A DNA stretch of 64,000 nt from positions 186,001-250,000 of the forward strand of contig NZ_JAILWM010000001.1 of the NCBI RefSeq assembly GCF_025698945.1. Reading direction: 5' to 3'. Origin of the DNA: Nitrosopumilus sp. (GTDB taxonomy: Archaea; Thermoproteota; Nitrososphaeria; Nitrososphaerales; Nitrosopumilaceae). The translations under genes were made by a program, and so were the position numbers. Every line of letters begins with the position of its first letter. Position 1 is the first letter of the stretch. Shown piece after piece: positions 37,273-44,963 of this stretch. The notes beneath the pieces are model-generated. The model saw nothing but the letters and a program-made list of their open reading frames with translations, ran no database searches and was not told where the DNA came from.

Positions 37273-38036
37273 TTTTGAAATTTTTTTAGGATGTTTTGAT
37301 GTTTTGCACAAAACTGTTTATTTTCTATTTGGGAGTACAAAAGATCTTTTTGCCAATGTGCATTAAATAATCTGCAATGATTTTGATTACAAAATGCCTC
37401 TCCTGTTTCATGATAGAAAATTGCTTGTAGCAGATATCCCTCAACAATTTCAGATAAGCGTGAATCGTGATATTCTAGAAATTCTCCTGCGTACTTTTTC
37501 TTTATTTCATCAATTTTATCATTGGAAAAATTAGTCATTAATTCTAAATAGTATTTTTTTGGTTTTGCAGGAGCTTCTATTATCCCAGTTGTTGAAATTA
37601 TGGCTGGATTTGACCCGATTAAAGCTCTTGCATGATATCTGAAATCATTCTCGTCAAATGTACATGTTAATTTGTTTGTTAAAATAATATGCAAAGTCTC
37701 AAAATTCATTTCATTGATAGGAATTTGCCCCAAAACATTTTTTTGTAATTCGTATCCATCATACAGTGTCATCTCTTCTAAATTCGACATGTCTTTATTT
37801 TGAATTTCAATAAGCATGTCATTTTTTGCTGGCATATGTGGTGTAAATGGTTTTTTTAAATCAAAAATTCTTGTTTGAGCTATTTTTTCATACATTTTTT
37901 CATCCCCTGAATCAAAGAAATTTTTCCTAGTTTCAATGGTTATGGGAAAAGTTTCCTTAAGGAATTTTTTGAGCGATTCTAGTTTAATTTCTGGAACGGT
38001 AGGCTCATCATATAATATAATTTTTGAAATTTGCAC
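37269..38036 (-). CDS. Putative metallopeptidase (DUF6775-like)
   Basis: A 255-residue protein with GTG start. The C-terminal region has FYHETGEAFCNQNHC...AHWQKDLL...FCAKH, a Cys/His-rich pattern that I associate with the archaeal DUF6775 family, annotated as putative metallopeptidases related to archaemetzincins. The classical HExxH is not evident, so activity is uncertain. It overlaps the convergent MDH-like gene by 4 nt. Confidence 0.55.
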   Translation of the reverse strand: MQISKIILYDEPTVPEIKLESLKKFLKETFPITIETRKNFFDSGDEKMYEKIAQTRIFDLKKPFTPHMPAKNDMLIEIQNKDMSNLEEMTLYDGYELQKNVLGQIPINEMNFETLHIILTNKLTCTFDENDFRYHARALIGSNPAIISTTGIIEAPAKPKKYYLELMTNFSNDKIDEIKKKYAGEFLEYHDSRLSEIVEGYLLQAIFYHETGEAFCNQNHCRLFNAHWQKDLLYSQIENKQFCAKHQNILKKFQN

Positions 38037-38058
38037 AGCAAAATTATGATATTATTGC

Positions 38059-38092
38059 TTATCTTTTTAACGTTAGAATTTTTTAAAGGATT
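38059..38092 (+). repeat. 34-nt dispersed repeat, copy A
   Basis: Core ATCTTTTTAACGTTAGAA then TTTTTTAAAG. It matches 30 of 34 positions with 40479-40512. It lies 23 nt before the GTG start of the minus-strand DUF6775-like gene. It includes the palindrome AACGTT and a TTTAAA box that on the minus strand could serve as a TATA element. Confidence 0.6.
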
Positions 38093-38149
38093 AGTGATAT
38101 TTCCTAGATGTAATCTGATCTCTTTTAGGTGCTTACCACAAGTAAAAAC

Positions 38150-38686
38150 TTATTCTAAAATTTTTGATTTGATTTCTAACAAAATAGAATTTTCAGTATA
38201 TTCTGATTGAATATTTGCACCCATTTCAAAAAACACTGTATTGTAATAAGTTTCAAAAAATAAAGACCATTTTTCCCCCATATCATGATACATGACTAAT
38301 CTTATTGTATCTCTTTCTTGATACTCTTTAAGAGTGAAACCTGATGATTTTGCTCTGTTTTTTAAAATAGATATCCATTCAATAACATTATATTTTCCTC
38401 GCATTGATAATGCGATTTCTTTTGAACCACTCTCTGCCGCATTTTTTGCAATTTGAGAAATTTTTTCATTATCTAAATTTTTAATGATTTCTTTTGATAC
38501 TGATTTCAACATAACAACCCATCCTACTTCGGGTGCAAAAAGATCCCAGTTTAAATGAGAATCTAAAATACGATTAACATAAGTATTGAGACTAAGATGC
38601 TCTTCTCTTGAAACTTCCTTTAGTGATTCAAGGATTTTTTTGTTTATTCTGAAACTTGCATGTTCAGTTGGGAGTTTCTTTGGCAT
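38150..38686 (-). CDS. Ribbon-helix-helix-like N-terminal domain protein, possible regulator
   Basis: About 178 residues from ATG 38686 (further in-frame ATGs at 38695 and 38716). The N-terminus HASFRINKKILESLKEVSREEHLSLNTYVNRIL has the strand-helix-helix pattern of ribbon-helix-helix DNA-binding domains. The remaining about 130 residues are an alpha/beta domain of unknown type ending in FFEMGANIQSEYTENSILLEI. A DNA-binding regulator is plausible; target unknown. Confidence 0.6.
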   Translation of the reverse strand: MPKKLPTEHASFRINKKILESLKEVSREEHLSLNTYVNRILDSHLNWDLFAPEVGWVVMLKSVSKEIIKNLDNEKISQIAKNAAESGSKEIALSMRGKYNVIEWISILKNRAKSSGFTLKEYQERDTIRLVMYHDMGEKWSLFFETYYNTVFFEMGANIQSEYTENSILLEIKSKILE

Positions 38687-38923
38687 ATTTTTCATAATTG
38701 TTTTTGAGAATATCATAAATTTTAATCTACATAAAAAACCGATTTTTTGTTACTTGTAAATATAGTATTGTGCAACAATGTGGCACAAGGTATACGCATT
38801 AATTATATTCATTAAATGTGTCTAGAATTTATGCTCATGTACAGTTTTGGACAAATTCAAAATTATGATTTCAAAAACATCAGATCCGACTCCCGATATT
38901 TAAAAAAACCTTTTCAGCAAACC

Positions 38924-38928
38924 AGGTG
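38924..38928 (+). promoter_or_regulatory. Shine-Dalgarno-like AGGTG before TFB
   Basis: AGGTG sits 6 nt before the ATG at 38935. It supports that ATG over the in-frame GTG at 38926, which would itself be part of this site. Confidence 0.45.
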
Positions 38929-38934
38929 AAAAAA

Positions 38935-39888
38935 ATGAATAGTAATGTACTATTAAATTCCAATTTTAAATTTGGATGTCCAAGATGTGGAAAAAAAGAA
39001 ATTGTTACTGATTTAAATTCAGCAGAAATTTTTTGTGTATATTGTGGATTTGTAATTGATGAAAAACTTAAAAATTTTGGGTATGAATCATTTTTCACAG
39101 ATTCTCAAAAAGATACACGTAGAACAGGAATGTCTAGAACTTTGTCTAGGAATGATTTTGGTCTTTCAACTGTGATTGGTTCTAAAAATAAAGATGTTCA
39201 TGGAAACTCTCTCTCTTTTGTAATGTCTTCAACAATTAAACGGATACGAATTCAAGATAATAGAAGTCAATTATCAAAATATTCGGATACCAATTTCAAA
39301 GTCGCATTTGAATTTCTTGAACGAATTCAAGATAAACTAGGTGTATCTGATAGCGTTAAAGAAACTGCTGCATATATCTACAGAAAGGCAGTAGAACAAA
39401 AAATTACTGCAGGAAGACAAATCTACTCCGTAATTGCGGCATCTATGTATATTGCATGTAGAAACACAATGACTCTTCGAAATCTAAATGACGTTTCAAA
39501 AGCTGCAGATATAAAAAGAAAAAATCTCTCTCAAAGCTATCGTGCAATAGTAAAACAACTTGATTTGAAAATACCATTAGTAAATCAAACAAATTATGTC
39601 TCTAAAATTTCAAACACCCTCAAAATATCATCTAGTACAAAAAATCTTGCATTACAAATTCTCAAAAAAGCAGTTGAACTAGATATGATGGCAGGAAGAG
39701 ATCCTGTTGGTATGGCAGCTGCTGCCGTATATTATTCTGGTGTGATAAGAGGGGATGGGGTTTCACAAATTCAAGTAGCTGATGCGTCGGGGATTACTTC
39801 TGTAACAGTTAGAAACCGATTTCATGAATTGAAGAAAGTCATTCAAATTCCAAAAAATAAGACAACTAAAAACACAATTACAAAGTGA
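38935..39888 (+). CDS. tfb: Transcription initiation factor IIB (TFB)
   Basis: About 317 residues. The N-terminal zinc ribbon has C15, C18, C34, C37 (CPRCGK and CVYCGF). The B-reader/linker contains SRTLSRNDFGLSTVIG. Two cyclin-fold repeats follow (about 115-205 with AAYIYRKAVEQKITAGRQIYSVIAA and 215-305 with MAGRDPVGMAAAAVYYSG). TFB recruits RNA polymerase to TBP-bound promoters. Thaumarchaea carry several copies. It is 7 nt before a RAM-domain protein gene. Confidence 0.95.
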   Translation: MNSNVLLNSNFKFGCPRCGKKEIVTDLNSAEIFCVYCGFVIDEKLKNFGYESFFTDSQKDTRRTGMSRTLSRNDFGLSTVIGSKNKDVHGNSLSFVMSSTIKRIRIQDNRSQLSKYSDTNFKVAFEFLERIQDKLGVSDSVKETAAYIYRKAVEQKITAGRQIYSVIAASMYIACRNTMTLRNLNDVSKAADIKRKNLSQSYRAIVKQLDLKIPLVNQTNYVSKISNTLKISSSTKNLALQILKKAVELDMMAGRDPVGMAAAAVYYSGVIRGDGVSQIQVADASGITSVTVRNRFHELKKVIQIPKNKTTKNTITK

Positions 39889-39895
39889 AATCGAT

Positions 39896-40141
39896 ATGAC
39901 AGAATTATCTAGTGTTGCATTTGTGTTAATAATGTGTGACTCTAAATTTGTGATTGATATTTTGAAAAAATGTGATGAAATAGATATTGTAACAGAAATT
40001 ATTCATGTAGATGGGCCTTGGAAAATTTTACTAAAATTGGAATCATCACTAATGGATAAGATTAGAGATGTTGTCAGATGGAAACTAAGAAAGATGGAAG
40101 GAATTGAATCCACATTAACATTAGTTCAACACATGACATAA
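39896..40141 (+). CDS. Lrp/AsnC ligand-binding-like (RAM) domain protein
   Basis: An 81-residue single-domain protein (VAFVLIMCDSKFVIDILKKC...GPWKILLKLESS...EGIESTLTLVQHM) with the beta-alpha-beta pattern of the Lrp effector domain, without a DNA-binding part. It follows TFB by 7 nt, so it may modulate that factor or a partner regulator by hetero-oligomerisation; this is inference. Confidence 0.65.
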   Translation: MTELSSVAFVLIMCDSKFVIDILKKCDEIDIVTEIIHVDGPWKILLKLESSLMDKIRDVVRWKLRKMEGIESTLTLVQHMT

Positions 40142-40193
40142 ATGGATGAGAAAAACTATGACGAAAAACTATGAGAAATTCAATAATGTGATA

Positions 40194-40200
40194 AAGGAGT
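40194..40200 (+). promoter_or_regulatory. Shine-Dalgarno site AAAGGAG
   Basis: A strong ribosome-binding match 10 nt before the TTG at 40211. It supports the tiny zinc-binding protein that begins there. Confidence 0.5.
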
Positions 40201-40210
40201 CATACATACA

Positions 40211-40300
40211 TTGAGAACTTGTGTTGTATGCGGTAAAAAATTTGAACATTGGTGTGATGATGTCTGTTCCACAGAGTGTTTTAATGAATTAGGTGATTGA
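40211..40300 (+). CDS. Tiny zinc-ribbon protein (29 aa)
   Basis: TTG start with a good Shine-Dalgarno site. The peptide has four Cys in two pairs (CVVCGKKFEHW and CSTECF) and would bind one zinc. This pattern resembles small archaeal zinc-finger proteins. It ends 2 nt before the YHS-like gene. Confidence 0.5.
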   Translation: MRTCVVCGKKFEHWCDDVCSTECFNELGD

Positions 40301-40302
40301 AA

Positions 40303-40458
40303 ATGAAAGATTTAGTTTGTGGGAGGGAGATAGGGAATAAAGGAGAAATCACTATACACAATGGAAAACTGTATCAAGTTTGCAGTGTGGGGTGTAGATG
40401 GGCTTTTGAAATGAATCCAGAACAATTTCTGAAAAAAGATAAAAAACTTGAAAAATAA
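40303..40458 (+). CDS. Small YHS/TRASH-like metal-binding protein
   Basis: A 51-residue protein. Pattern LVCGREI...GKLYQVCSVGCRWAFEMNPEQFLKK matches the YHS/TRASH family (C near the start, then CS-x2-C and F-x2-NP), which binds metals such as copper or zinc. It follows another tiny Cys protein and lies downstream of TFB and the RAM protein in one direction. Confidence 0.6.
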   Translation: MKDLVCGREIGNKGEITIHNGKLYQVCSVGCRWAFEMNPEQFLKKDKKLEK

Positions 40459-40478
40459 ATCCGTAAAATCTTTTCTGA

Positions 40479-40512
40479 TTATCTTTCTAACGTTGGAATT
40501 TTTTAAAGATTT
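40479..40512 (+). repeat. 34-nt dispersed repeat, copy B
   Basis: Core ATCTTTCTAACGTTGGAA then TTTTTTAAAG, 30 of 34 identical to 38059-38092. It follows the YHS-like gene by 20 nt, where a terminator or a promoter is equally possible. Confidence 0.6.
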
Positions 40513-40618
40513 ATGCCGATTTTGATATATAAATGACTGATAATTTCACAAAAAATCTCTACAACAGTGGATTTTGGTATTGCAAATATTTTATAAAAAA
40601 TATTCTTGAATTGAACAT

Positions 40619-40645
40619 AAAACATCAGAAGCACTTTTCAATGAC
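40619..40645 (+). promoter_or_regulatory. 27-nt conserved upstream element, copy 1
   Basis: Starts AAAACATCAGAAGCAC and ends TTTTCAATGAC. It lies 21 nt before the ATG at 40667. Copies 2-4 are at 50607, 57571 and 59025, always 20-23 nt before a secreted-protein gene starting MK(Y/V)-type. Likely a promoter, operator or 5'-leader element. Confidence 0.7.
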
Positions 40646-40666
40646 TAGTTATGGATTCCATATAGT

Positions 40667-41185
40667 ATGAAATATCTCGTAATCCTTTTGGCTTTAATTG
40701 GCATTATGGGGAATTCTGATTCTTTTGCAGTACCCCCAATAGAGAGAGTGCCTTTACAGAATCTTGTAATTCAGGGCGCAGATGACTCTATGCCCATAAA
40801 ATCAAATCACCAATATACAATCCGAACTGATTACCAATCAAATTTTCCTAATACTGAATATGTAATACTGTATCAGATAACTAATGAAAAAAACCAAGTT
40901 GTGTTGCTAAGTTGGCTTGAAGGATTCCAACAAAAATTAACTGATCAACCTGGCTCTTTTGTGTGTGGGGATAAAATATGCTACAATGAATGGACTTATT
41001 CTGAGCCATATGTTTGCGGAGATAAGATATGTGAAGGAAAATTTTATGCACAAAAGTTTGTGGAAACCTCTTGGCTTCCTACAGAACCTGGAAAATATAG
41101 GATAACAGCTTTTGCTTGGGAGAGTGTAGATAATCCAACTGCGTTATCACCTCCAATATCTACTGAAGTCTTTGTTCAAGATTAG
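40667..41185 (+). CDS. Secreted protein with duplicated CGDKIC motif
   Basis: A 172-residue exported protein: signal peptide about 1-22 (ending DSFA-V). The mature part looks like an Ig-type beta domain (strands YVILYQIT, GKYRITAFAWE) interrupted by two copies of V-C-G-D-K-I-C, probably disulfide-bonded loops. It is preceded by the 27-nt element and opens the surface-protein array. Function unknown. Confidence 0.65.
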   Translation: MKYLVILLALIGIMGNSDSFAVPPIERVPLQNLVIQGADDSMPIKSNHQYTIRTDYQSNFPNTEYVILYQITNEKNQVVLLSWLEGFQQKLTDQPGSFVCGDKICYNEWTYSEPYVCGDKICEGKFYAQKFVETSWLPTEPGKYRITAFAWESVDNPTALSPPISTEVFVQD

Positions 41186-41188
41186 AAA

Positions 41189-41593
41189 ATGAAGACTAGG
41201 AATCTTGCTATTTTAATTGCAGTGATTGGAATTATTGTGGCATTAATCATTGGAGTAAACTATGAATCAAGTAATGATCCTGCGTTTCCATCAGACTATC
41301 CACTAATTTCTCAAAATGACATGTTTTGTTGGACACAGTGGTACATGCAAAGTACAGTAATTGATGAAAAGAAATTAATTTCATCCATAAGATCTGCAAT
41401 CTCAATGTTTGGTTCTGATTTTGATATTCCAAATAGAGAAATTACAATATCTCACAATGAGGAGGAAACTATAATCTCAATTGGCGGTTCATGGACAAAA
41501 GATAAAGCCAATCATGAAAAACTAACAGCGGTAATTAAAAATCATATTGGTGATTCTGAATTAATCCGAGACGACATTGTTTTGTGTACTTGA
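41189..41593 (+). CDS. Small membrane-anchored exported protein
   Basis: A 134-residue protein starting MKTRNLAIL with an N-terminal anchor helix (about 5-26) and an extracellular alpha/beta domain with Cys in MFCWTQW and the C-terminal VLCT. Its start shares the recurrent GAAAATGAA(G)ACTAG junction of the array and follows the previous gene by 3 nt. Function unknown. Confidence 0.6.
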   Translation: MKTRNLAILIAVIGIIVALIIGVNYESSNDPAFPSDYPLISQNDMFCWTQWYMQSTVIDEKKLISSIRSAISMFGSDFDIPNREITISHNEEETIISIGGSWTKDKANHEKLTAVIKNHIGDSELIRDDIVLCT

Positions 41594-41595
41594 AA

Positions 41596-42267
41596 ATGAA
41601 ACTAGAATATAGAATAATAGTGTCTGTTGGAGTTTTAGCATGCATATCTGTGGGACTGATTTTCATTGAGCCAAATACAATTCCACATTGGGAATCATTG
41701 CTTGACATAAAACAATTCCATGACATTGGATGTGACAAAGAATGCCAATTAAAATGGGAAGCAGATGGATTTTCTTGTGCTGAAACTACAAAAAATGAAT
41801 ATGTTTGTAGACCCCCTAGAGGGATTTTTTATCCTGACAGAGAAGTACAGATGCGTACTGCATTTCCCTCAGAATATGGTGAGTTTTTGTATTTTCCAGA
41901 TGGTCTTACGACTGATGATGGACGACTCTTTGATATTGACAAAGTTGATTTGATCCATTCTGACACTAAGCAAATTAGAATAAAATTTGCAAATCATAAC
42001 ATGAATCCACCAGAACCTCAGTTTGAATACTTTGCAAATCTTGTTCCGGGTCAAACATTTGTGTCTCATTGTACCGGAACTGATAGAAAAATGGCTCATG
42101 TAGTAGAATATCTTGATACATTTGAAATGGAAGGAAGAACATACATTGAATTCTGGGGAAGTCATGTTAAGATGCCTGACGCATTGCTTCCATGTGAAGT
42201 TCCTGATATCATAGAACACTCCATTTCATATGACTTGAGTTTGGGGATAAATTTTGAGAGGAATTAG
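41596..42267 (+). CDS. Membrane-anchored exported Cys-containing protein
   Basis: A 223-residue protein from ATG 41596 (stop of the previous gene 2 nt earlier). The N-terminus MKLEYRIIVSVGVLAC is an anchor almost identical to that of the protein at 52279 although the rest differs. The exported part has Cys in IGCDKECQ, FSCAET, YVCRPP, SHCTG and LPCEVP. Function unknown. Confidence 0.6.
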   Translation: MKLEYRIIVSVGVLACISVGLIFIEPNTIPHWESLLDIKQFHDIGCDKECQLKWEADGFSCAETTKNEYVCRPPRGIFYPDREVQMRTAFPSEYGEFLYFPDGLTTDDGRLFDIDKVDLIHSDTKQIRIKFANHNMNPPEPQFEYFANLVPGQTFVSHCTGTDRKMAHVVEYLDTFEMEGRTYIEFWGSHVKMPDALLPCEVPDIIEHSISYDLSLGINFERN

Positions 42268-42270
42268 AAA

Positions 42271-42720
42271 ATGAAAACTATCTTCCCTGGAATAATATCT
42301 GCAATTGTTGTTTTCTTTTTGATTCAAACTGTCATGCCATTTCCTTACGGGTTGATTTTGGGCATTGTGCTTGCTGTCGCAATTTTATGGTATACAAAAA
42401 AACATGCTTCTAGAGATAAAGACTCTCTTTTGAATTACAGACGGATAGATCCAATTAATGAATATGAAAAAGAACAAAACGATGAGGCCCTGAGAATATT
42501 AGAAAAAAAGTACATTGAAGAAAAAATCACCAAAGAAGAATATCTGAAAAGGAAAAAAGAATTTGAAGACTTGGAATACAATCCAAGAAGATGCAAGTTC
42601 TGTGGTTCTGAAGAGTTTGAGTTTATTCCCAAAGAACAAACTGGAGATACAAACGAATCTCACTCTGAATATGGATATTATGAATGCAAGAAATGTGGAA
42701 AAAAAGAAAATGAAAACTAG
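42271..42720 (+). CDS. Membrane protein with SHOCT domain and zinc ribbon
   Basis: A 149-residue protein. Two N-terminal helices (about 5-22, 27-43) end in a basic KKHASRDK loop, placing the rest in the cytoplasm. A SHOCT domain (LEKKYIEEKITKEEYLKRKKEFE) precedes a C-terminal zinc ribbon with CKFC and CKKC pairs. It ends KENEN-stop inside the next gene's start, an 11-nt overlap. Function unknown. Confidence 0.65.
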   Translation: MKTIFPGIISAIVVFFLIQTVMPFPYGLILGIVLAVAILWYTKKHASRDKDSLLNYRRIDPINEYEKEQNDEALRILEKKYIEEKITKEEYLKRKKEFEDLEYNPRRCKFCGSEEFEFIPKEQTGDTNESHSEYGYYECKKCGKKENEN

Positions 42721-42937
42721 ACTCTTGATAATAATATTGGTAATCGTTGCATTTGTTCTTATTTCATTTGCAATGCCAAATCTATCCAAAGTTTATGGTA
42801 GTTGTGAAATGACTAAAAATGGAACATTACAATTTGCCATAGGTTATCAATGGGCTAACGGCCTTCTTTACATTGATAATGCTGAATGTACTTGGAAGTT
42901 ATTTGGTGTAATTCCTATAGCAAAACTATTTTCTTAA
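42710..42937 (+). CDS. Small exported protein with N-terminal anchor
   Basis: A 75-residue protein starting MKTRLLIIILVIVAF: hydrophobic anchor or signal (about 4-22), then a short outer part with two Cys (YGSCEMT, AECTWK). It begins within the last codons of the SHOCT gene. Function unknown. Confidence 0.55.
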   Translation: MKTRLLIIILVIVAFVLISFAMPNLSKVYGSCEMTKNGTLQFAIGYQWANGLLYIDNAECTWKLFGVIPIAKLFS

Positions 42938-42987
42938 GAGTAATAAATGCGAAGTACTTATGAATGAAAAAATGTGGTGTTAATTAA

Positions 42988-43305
42988 ATGACAAAAATTG
43001 ACTGTGCACAAAATACTGAACTTGCAAAAGAATTGATAAAATTCCTTTGGGAAAAAAATTGCCATGTAAAACAAGAAAACGAATTGTTGATTGTAGATGA
43101 AAAAATACCCAAATCTTTACTGGAGACATTTCTTGAAGATACGAGTAGAACTAGACATAAAATCACCCTTACTGAACCTGACTCTTTTCTGATTTCTATT
43201 CCTGTTAGTATGGAGGAAATCGGATTGGAAACATGTGAATTTTGTGGATATACCAGTCATCATGACCTGGTTCAAGTTCATAGAAGAACACATCAGGCAT
43301 TATAG
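42988..43305 (+). CDS. Protein with C-terminal C2H2 zinc finger
   Basis: A 105-residue soluble protein. The C-terminal finger is CEFCGYTSHHDLVQVHRRTH (C-x2-C-x12-H-x3-H). The N-terminal about 80 residues resemble the protein at 7770 in layout (IDC near the start, a helix, FLISI strand before the finger), pointing to paralogues. It is the only clearly cytoplasmic nucleic-acid-binding candidate on the plus strand of the array. Confidence 0.62.
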   Translation: MTKIDCAQNTELAKELIKFLWEKNCHVKQENELLIVDEKIPKSLLETFLEDTSRTRHKITLTEPDSFLISIPVSMEEIGLETCEFCGYTSHHDLVQVHRRTHQAL

Positions 43306-43308
43306 AAA

Positions 43309-43536
43309 ATGAAAACTAGGATTTTGAAAAAACCATCCTTATCTACATGTTTGATCATCTTTGGCTCTGGGTTGTTATTCACTTTCTCTGTTGTTTTTCA
43401 ATTAATTGATGTTCGTTTGATACCTTACAATGATGTCATCCCTATGATTATTTTGTATGGAGGGTGGTTACTGTTAGGAGTAGGTATTGCAAAAAGATTC
43501 TATCGTCGAATGATGCTCAAAAATATTTGGAAATAA
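43309..43536 (+). CDS. Small two-TM membrane protein
   Basis: A 75-residue protein starting MKTRILKKPSLS with two hydrophobic helices (about 12-33 and 43-60) and a very basic tail (KRFYRRMMLKN). It starts 3 nt after the zinc-finger gene with the array's GAAAATGAAAACTAGG junction. Function unknown. Confidence 0.5.
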   Translation: MKTRILKKPSLSTCLIIFGSGLLFTFSVVFQLIDVRLIPYNDVIPMIILYGGWLLLGVGIAKRFYRRMMLKNIWK

Positions 43537-43588
43537 AATGAATTTTATGATATTAGTAGGATCAATAATGACAAGATTCACGTAAGTC

Positions 43589-43702
43589 ATGTCAGAACAG
43601 GGTTCTGTCAGAAATGACTCTTTGTCAAGGCGTGACTTTTTGAAACTTTTTGGTGTAGAAACATATGTGATTCTAAACCTAATGTGTTTTGGACTAGTCT
43701 AA
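43589..43702 (+). CDS. Short twin-arginine signal peptide-like ORF
   Basis: A 37-residue frame with the motif SRRDFLKLFG (residues 13-22), a textbook Tat signal, followed by a hydrophobic stretch ending at a stop codon. It could be a small Tat-dependent or membrane peptide, or the remnant of a longer Tat substrate gene. It overlaps the convergent gene end by 4 nt. I see no in-frame continuation after the stop. Confidence 0.35.
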   Translation: MSEQGSVRNDSLSRRDFLKLFGVETYVILNLMCFGLV

Positions 43703-44766
43703 AATCTACTATCTACAAGTGATTTCATTCTACTCTGACATGATTTTTTTAAACTATTATCTAATCCATTGCAAAATTCTTCTGCCTTTTGGTCTGATAC
43801 AAATCTTGTAAGTGACTCTATTGCGCCAATTACGCATTGCTCTTGATATTTTAGAGGAGTTGAATTGCACATTAAAAGTGCCTTATCTACAGCATCAAAA
43901 CTATCTTTTGTCAAATGTGCAGCTACTCCCTTGTAACATATTGCAATGTATCTGGTATCTTCAATTCCAGAACACAGCGAGTATGTCTCTTGCAAGTTAT
44001 AGTCTGTCTGAATCAGAAAATAATTTGCCTGATATCTGTGGCATAGTGTTGCAGCCTCTTTGTTTTCTGTGCCGTTAATTTGGTTGCATGGATAGTAAAT
44101 ATCTGATTTCTTAAAATCTCCACCTTTCTTTTTGGCATATTCTGCCATGTTTTGCATAAACAAGCCTCCGTTACACATGTAAATTTCGCTCCAGTCATCA
44201 AACTCATTGCATCTCTCAAGTGCCTTTGTGGTGTTGTAGTTGTAAATTTTAACAAGACTATGCCCCATTCCGTGTATGCATTCTTTTTTTGCCTCATCAC
44301 CTAATGCGCTACTTACAATCTCACATGATTCTTTAATGCCCACTGATTCTATTGATTTCCCATCAAGCATGTTTTCAATCTGAATGGTATTCTCAAGCAG
44401 GCCATGCATGATTCCTGCGGCACATCTGTGATCAGAGAGTTCAGCTGCTTTTTGAAGATCTCTGTTTACGTACCCAAAAAGAAATTCCCCTACATGATGT
44501 GCTGATGGATGGCAGTAAAAATCTGATTCAACATACAAGTCTATCAACTCATCCAGCGTCAAAAATACTGTTTCTGTTGAATTGTTTTTTGATAATTCAT
44601 ACAATTTGTCAATAGTGCATTCATCATCATCGTAACATGTTTCAAATATGGAATCCGCATATGACACAGGTTTTGCTTGTATTTGATTAATCGATGATGA
44701 TCCAATAATGCATATTACAATTATGACAATTACACTCACTATTGCTAAATTTAACTTGGTCTTCAT
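43699..44766 (-). CDS. Cys/His-rich secreted repeat protein
   Basis: A 355-residue protein starting MKTKLNLAIVSV with a signal/anchor helix (about 6-28). The mature part has many Cys and repeated C...HG units: CHPSAHHVGEFL, CAAGIMHGLLE, CIHGMGHSL, CNGGLFMQNM, CHRYQAN, CYKGVAAHL. These look like helical repeats, each with conserved Cys/His/Gly. It might bind metal or haem or only form disulfides. It is the last gene of a three-gene minus-strand operon joined by ATGA overlaps. Confidence 0.6.
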   Translation of the reverse strand: MKTKLNLAIVSVIVIIVICIIGSSSINQIQAKPVSYADSIFETCYDDDECTIDKLYELSKNNSTETVFLTLDELIDLYVESDFYCHPSAHHVGEFLFGYVNRDLQKAAELSDHRCAAGIMHGLLENTIQIENMLDGKSIESVGIKESCEIVSSALGDEAKKECIHGMGHSLVKIYNYNTTKALERCNEFDDWSEIYMCNGGLFMQNMAEYAKKKGGDFKKSDIYYPCNQINGTENKEAATLCHRYQANYFLIQTDYNLQETYSLCSGIEDTRYIAICYKGVAAHLTKDSFDAVDKALLMCNSTPLKYQEQCVIGAIESLTRFVSDQKAEEFCNGLDNSLKKSCQSRMKSLVDSRF

Positions 44767-44963
44767 ATTCGTGCTATTTCTGATTCTAATCTTCTTTTGT
44801 TTGAACGAGTTGAATGCCTGACTCGAGTATTACAGCAAGGACATCGCAAGAATCTTTTTTTGAAATAATAATCACAAATTTTGCAGTAACATCCTCCTGT
44901 ATGATATGCAACATGTCTAGTAGTTGATTCTGATTTTGTGCATCTGCCTTTGCACAGTGTCAT
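44763..44963 (-). CDS. Zinc-ribbon basic protein
   Basis: A 66-residue protein starting at ATG 44963, which overlaps the stop of the regulator gene (ATGA); a longer frame to 45011 exists but is less likely. It has CYCKICDYYF and LRCPCCNTRVRH, i.e. two Cys pairs of a zinc ribbon, and a basic Arg-rich C-terminus. It may bind nucleic acid. It is coupled at both ends to its neighbours. Confidence 0.6.
   Translation of the reverse strand: MTLCKGRCTKSESTTRHVAYHTGGCYCKICDYYFKKRFLRCPCCNTRVRHSTRSNKRRLESEIARI

Noticed and set aside
40159-40215. 18-codon ORF MTKNYEKFNN... before the tiny zinc-ribbon gene
   Set aside because: Too short and without motif; its end region is better explained as the AAAGGAG ribosome-binding site of the gene at 40211.
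40532-40669. 45-codon ORF running through the first copy of the 27-nt element and ending at the ATG of 40667
   Set aside because: The frame through the element differs between copies, so the conservation is at DNA level, not protein level.
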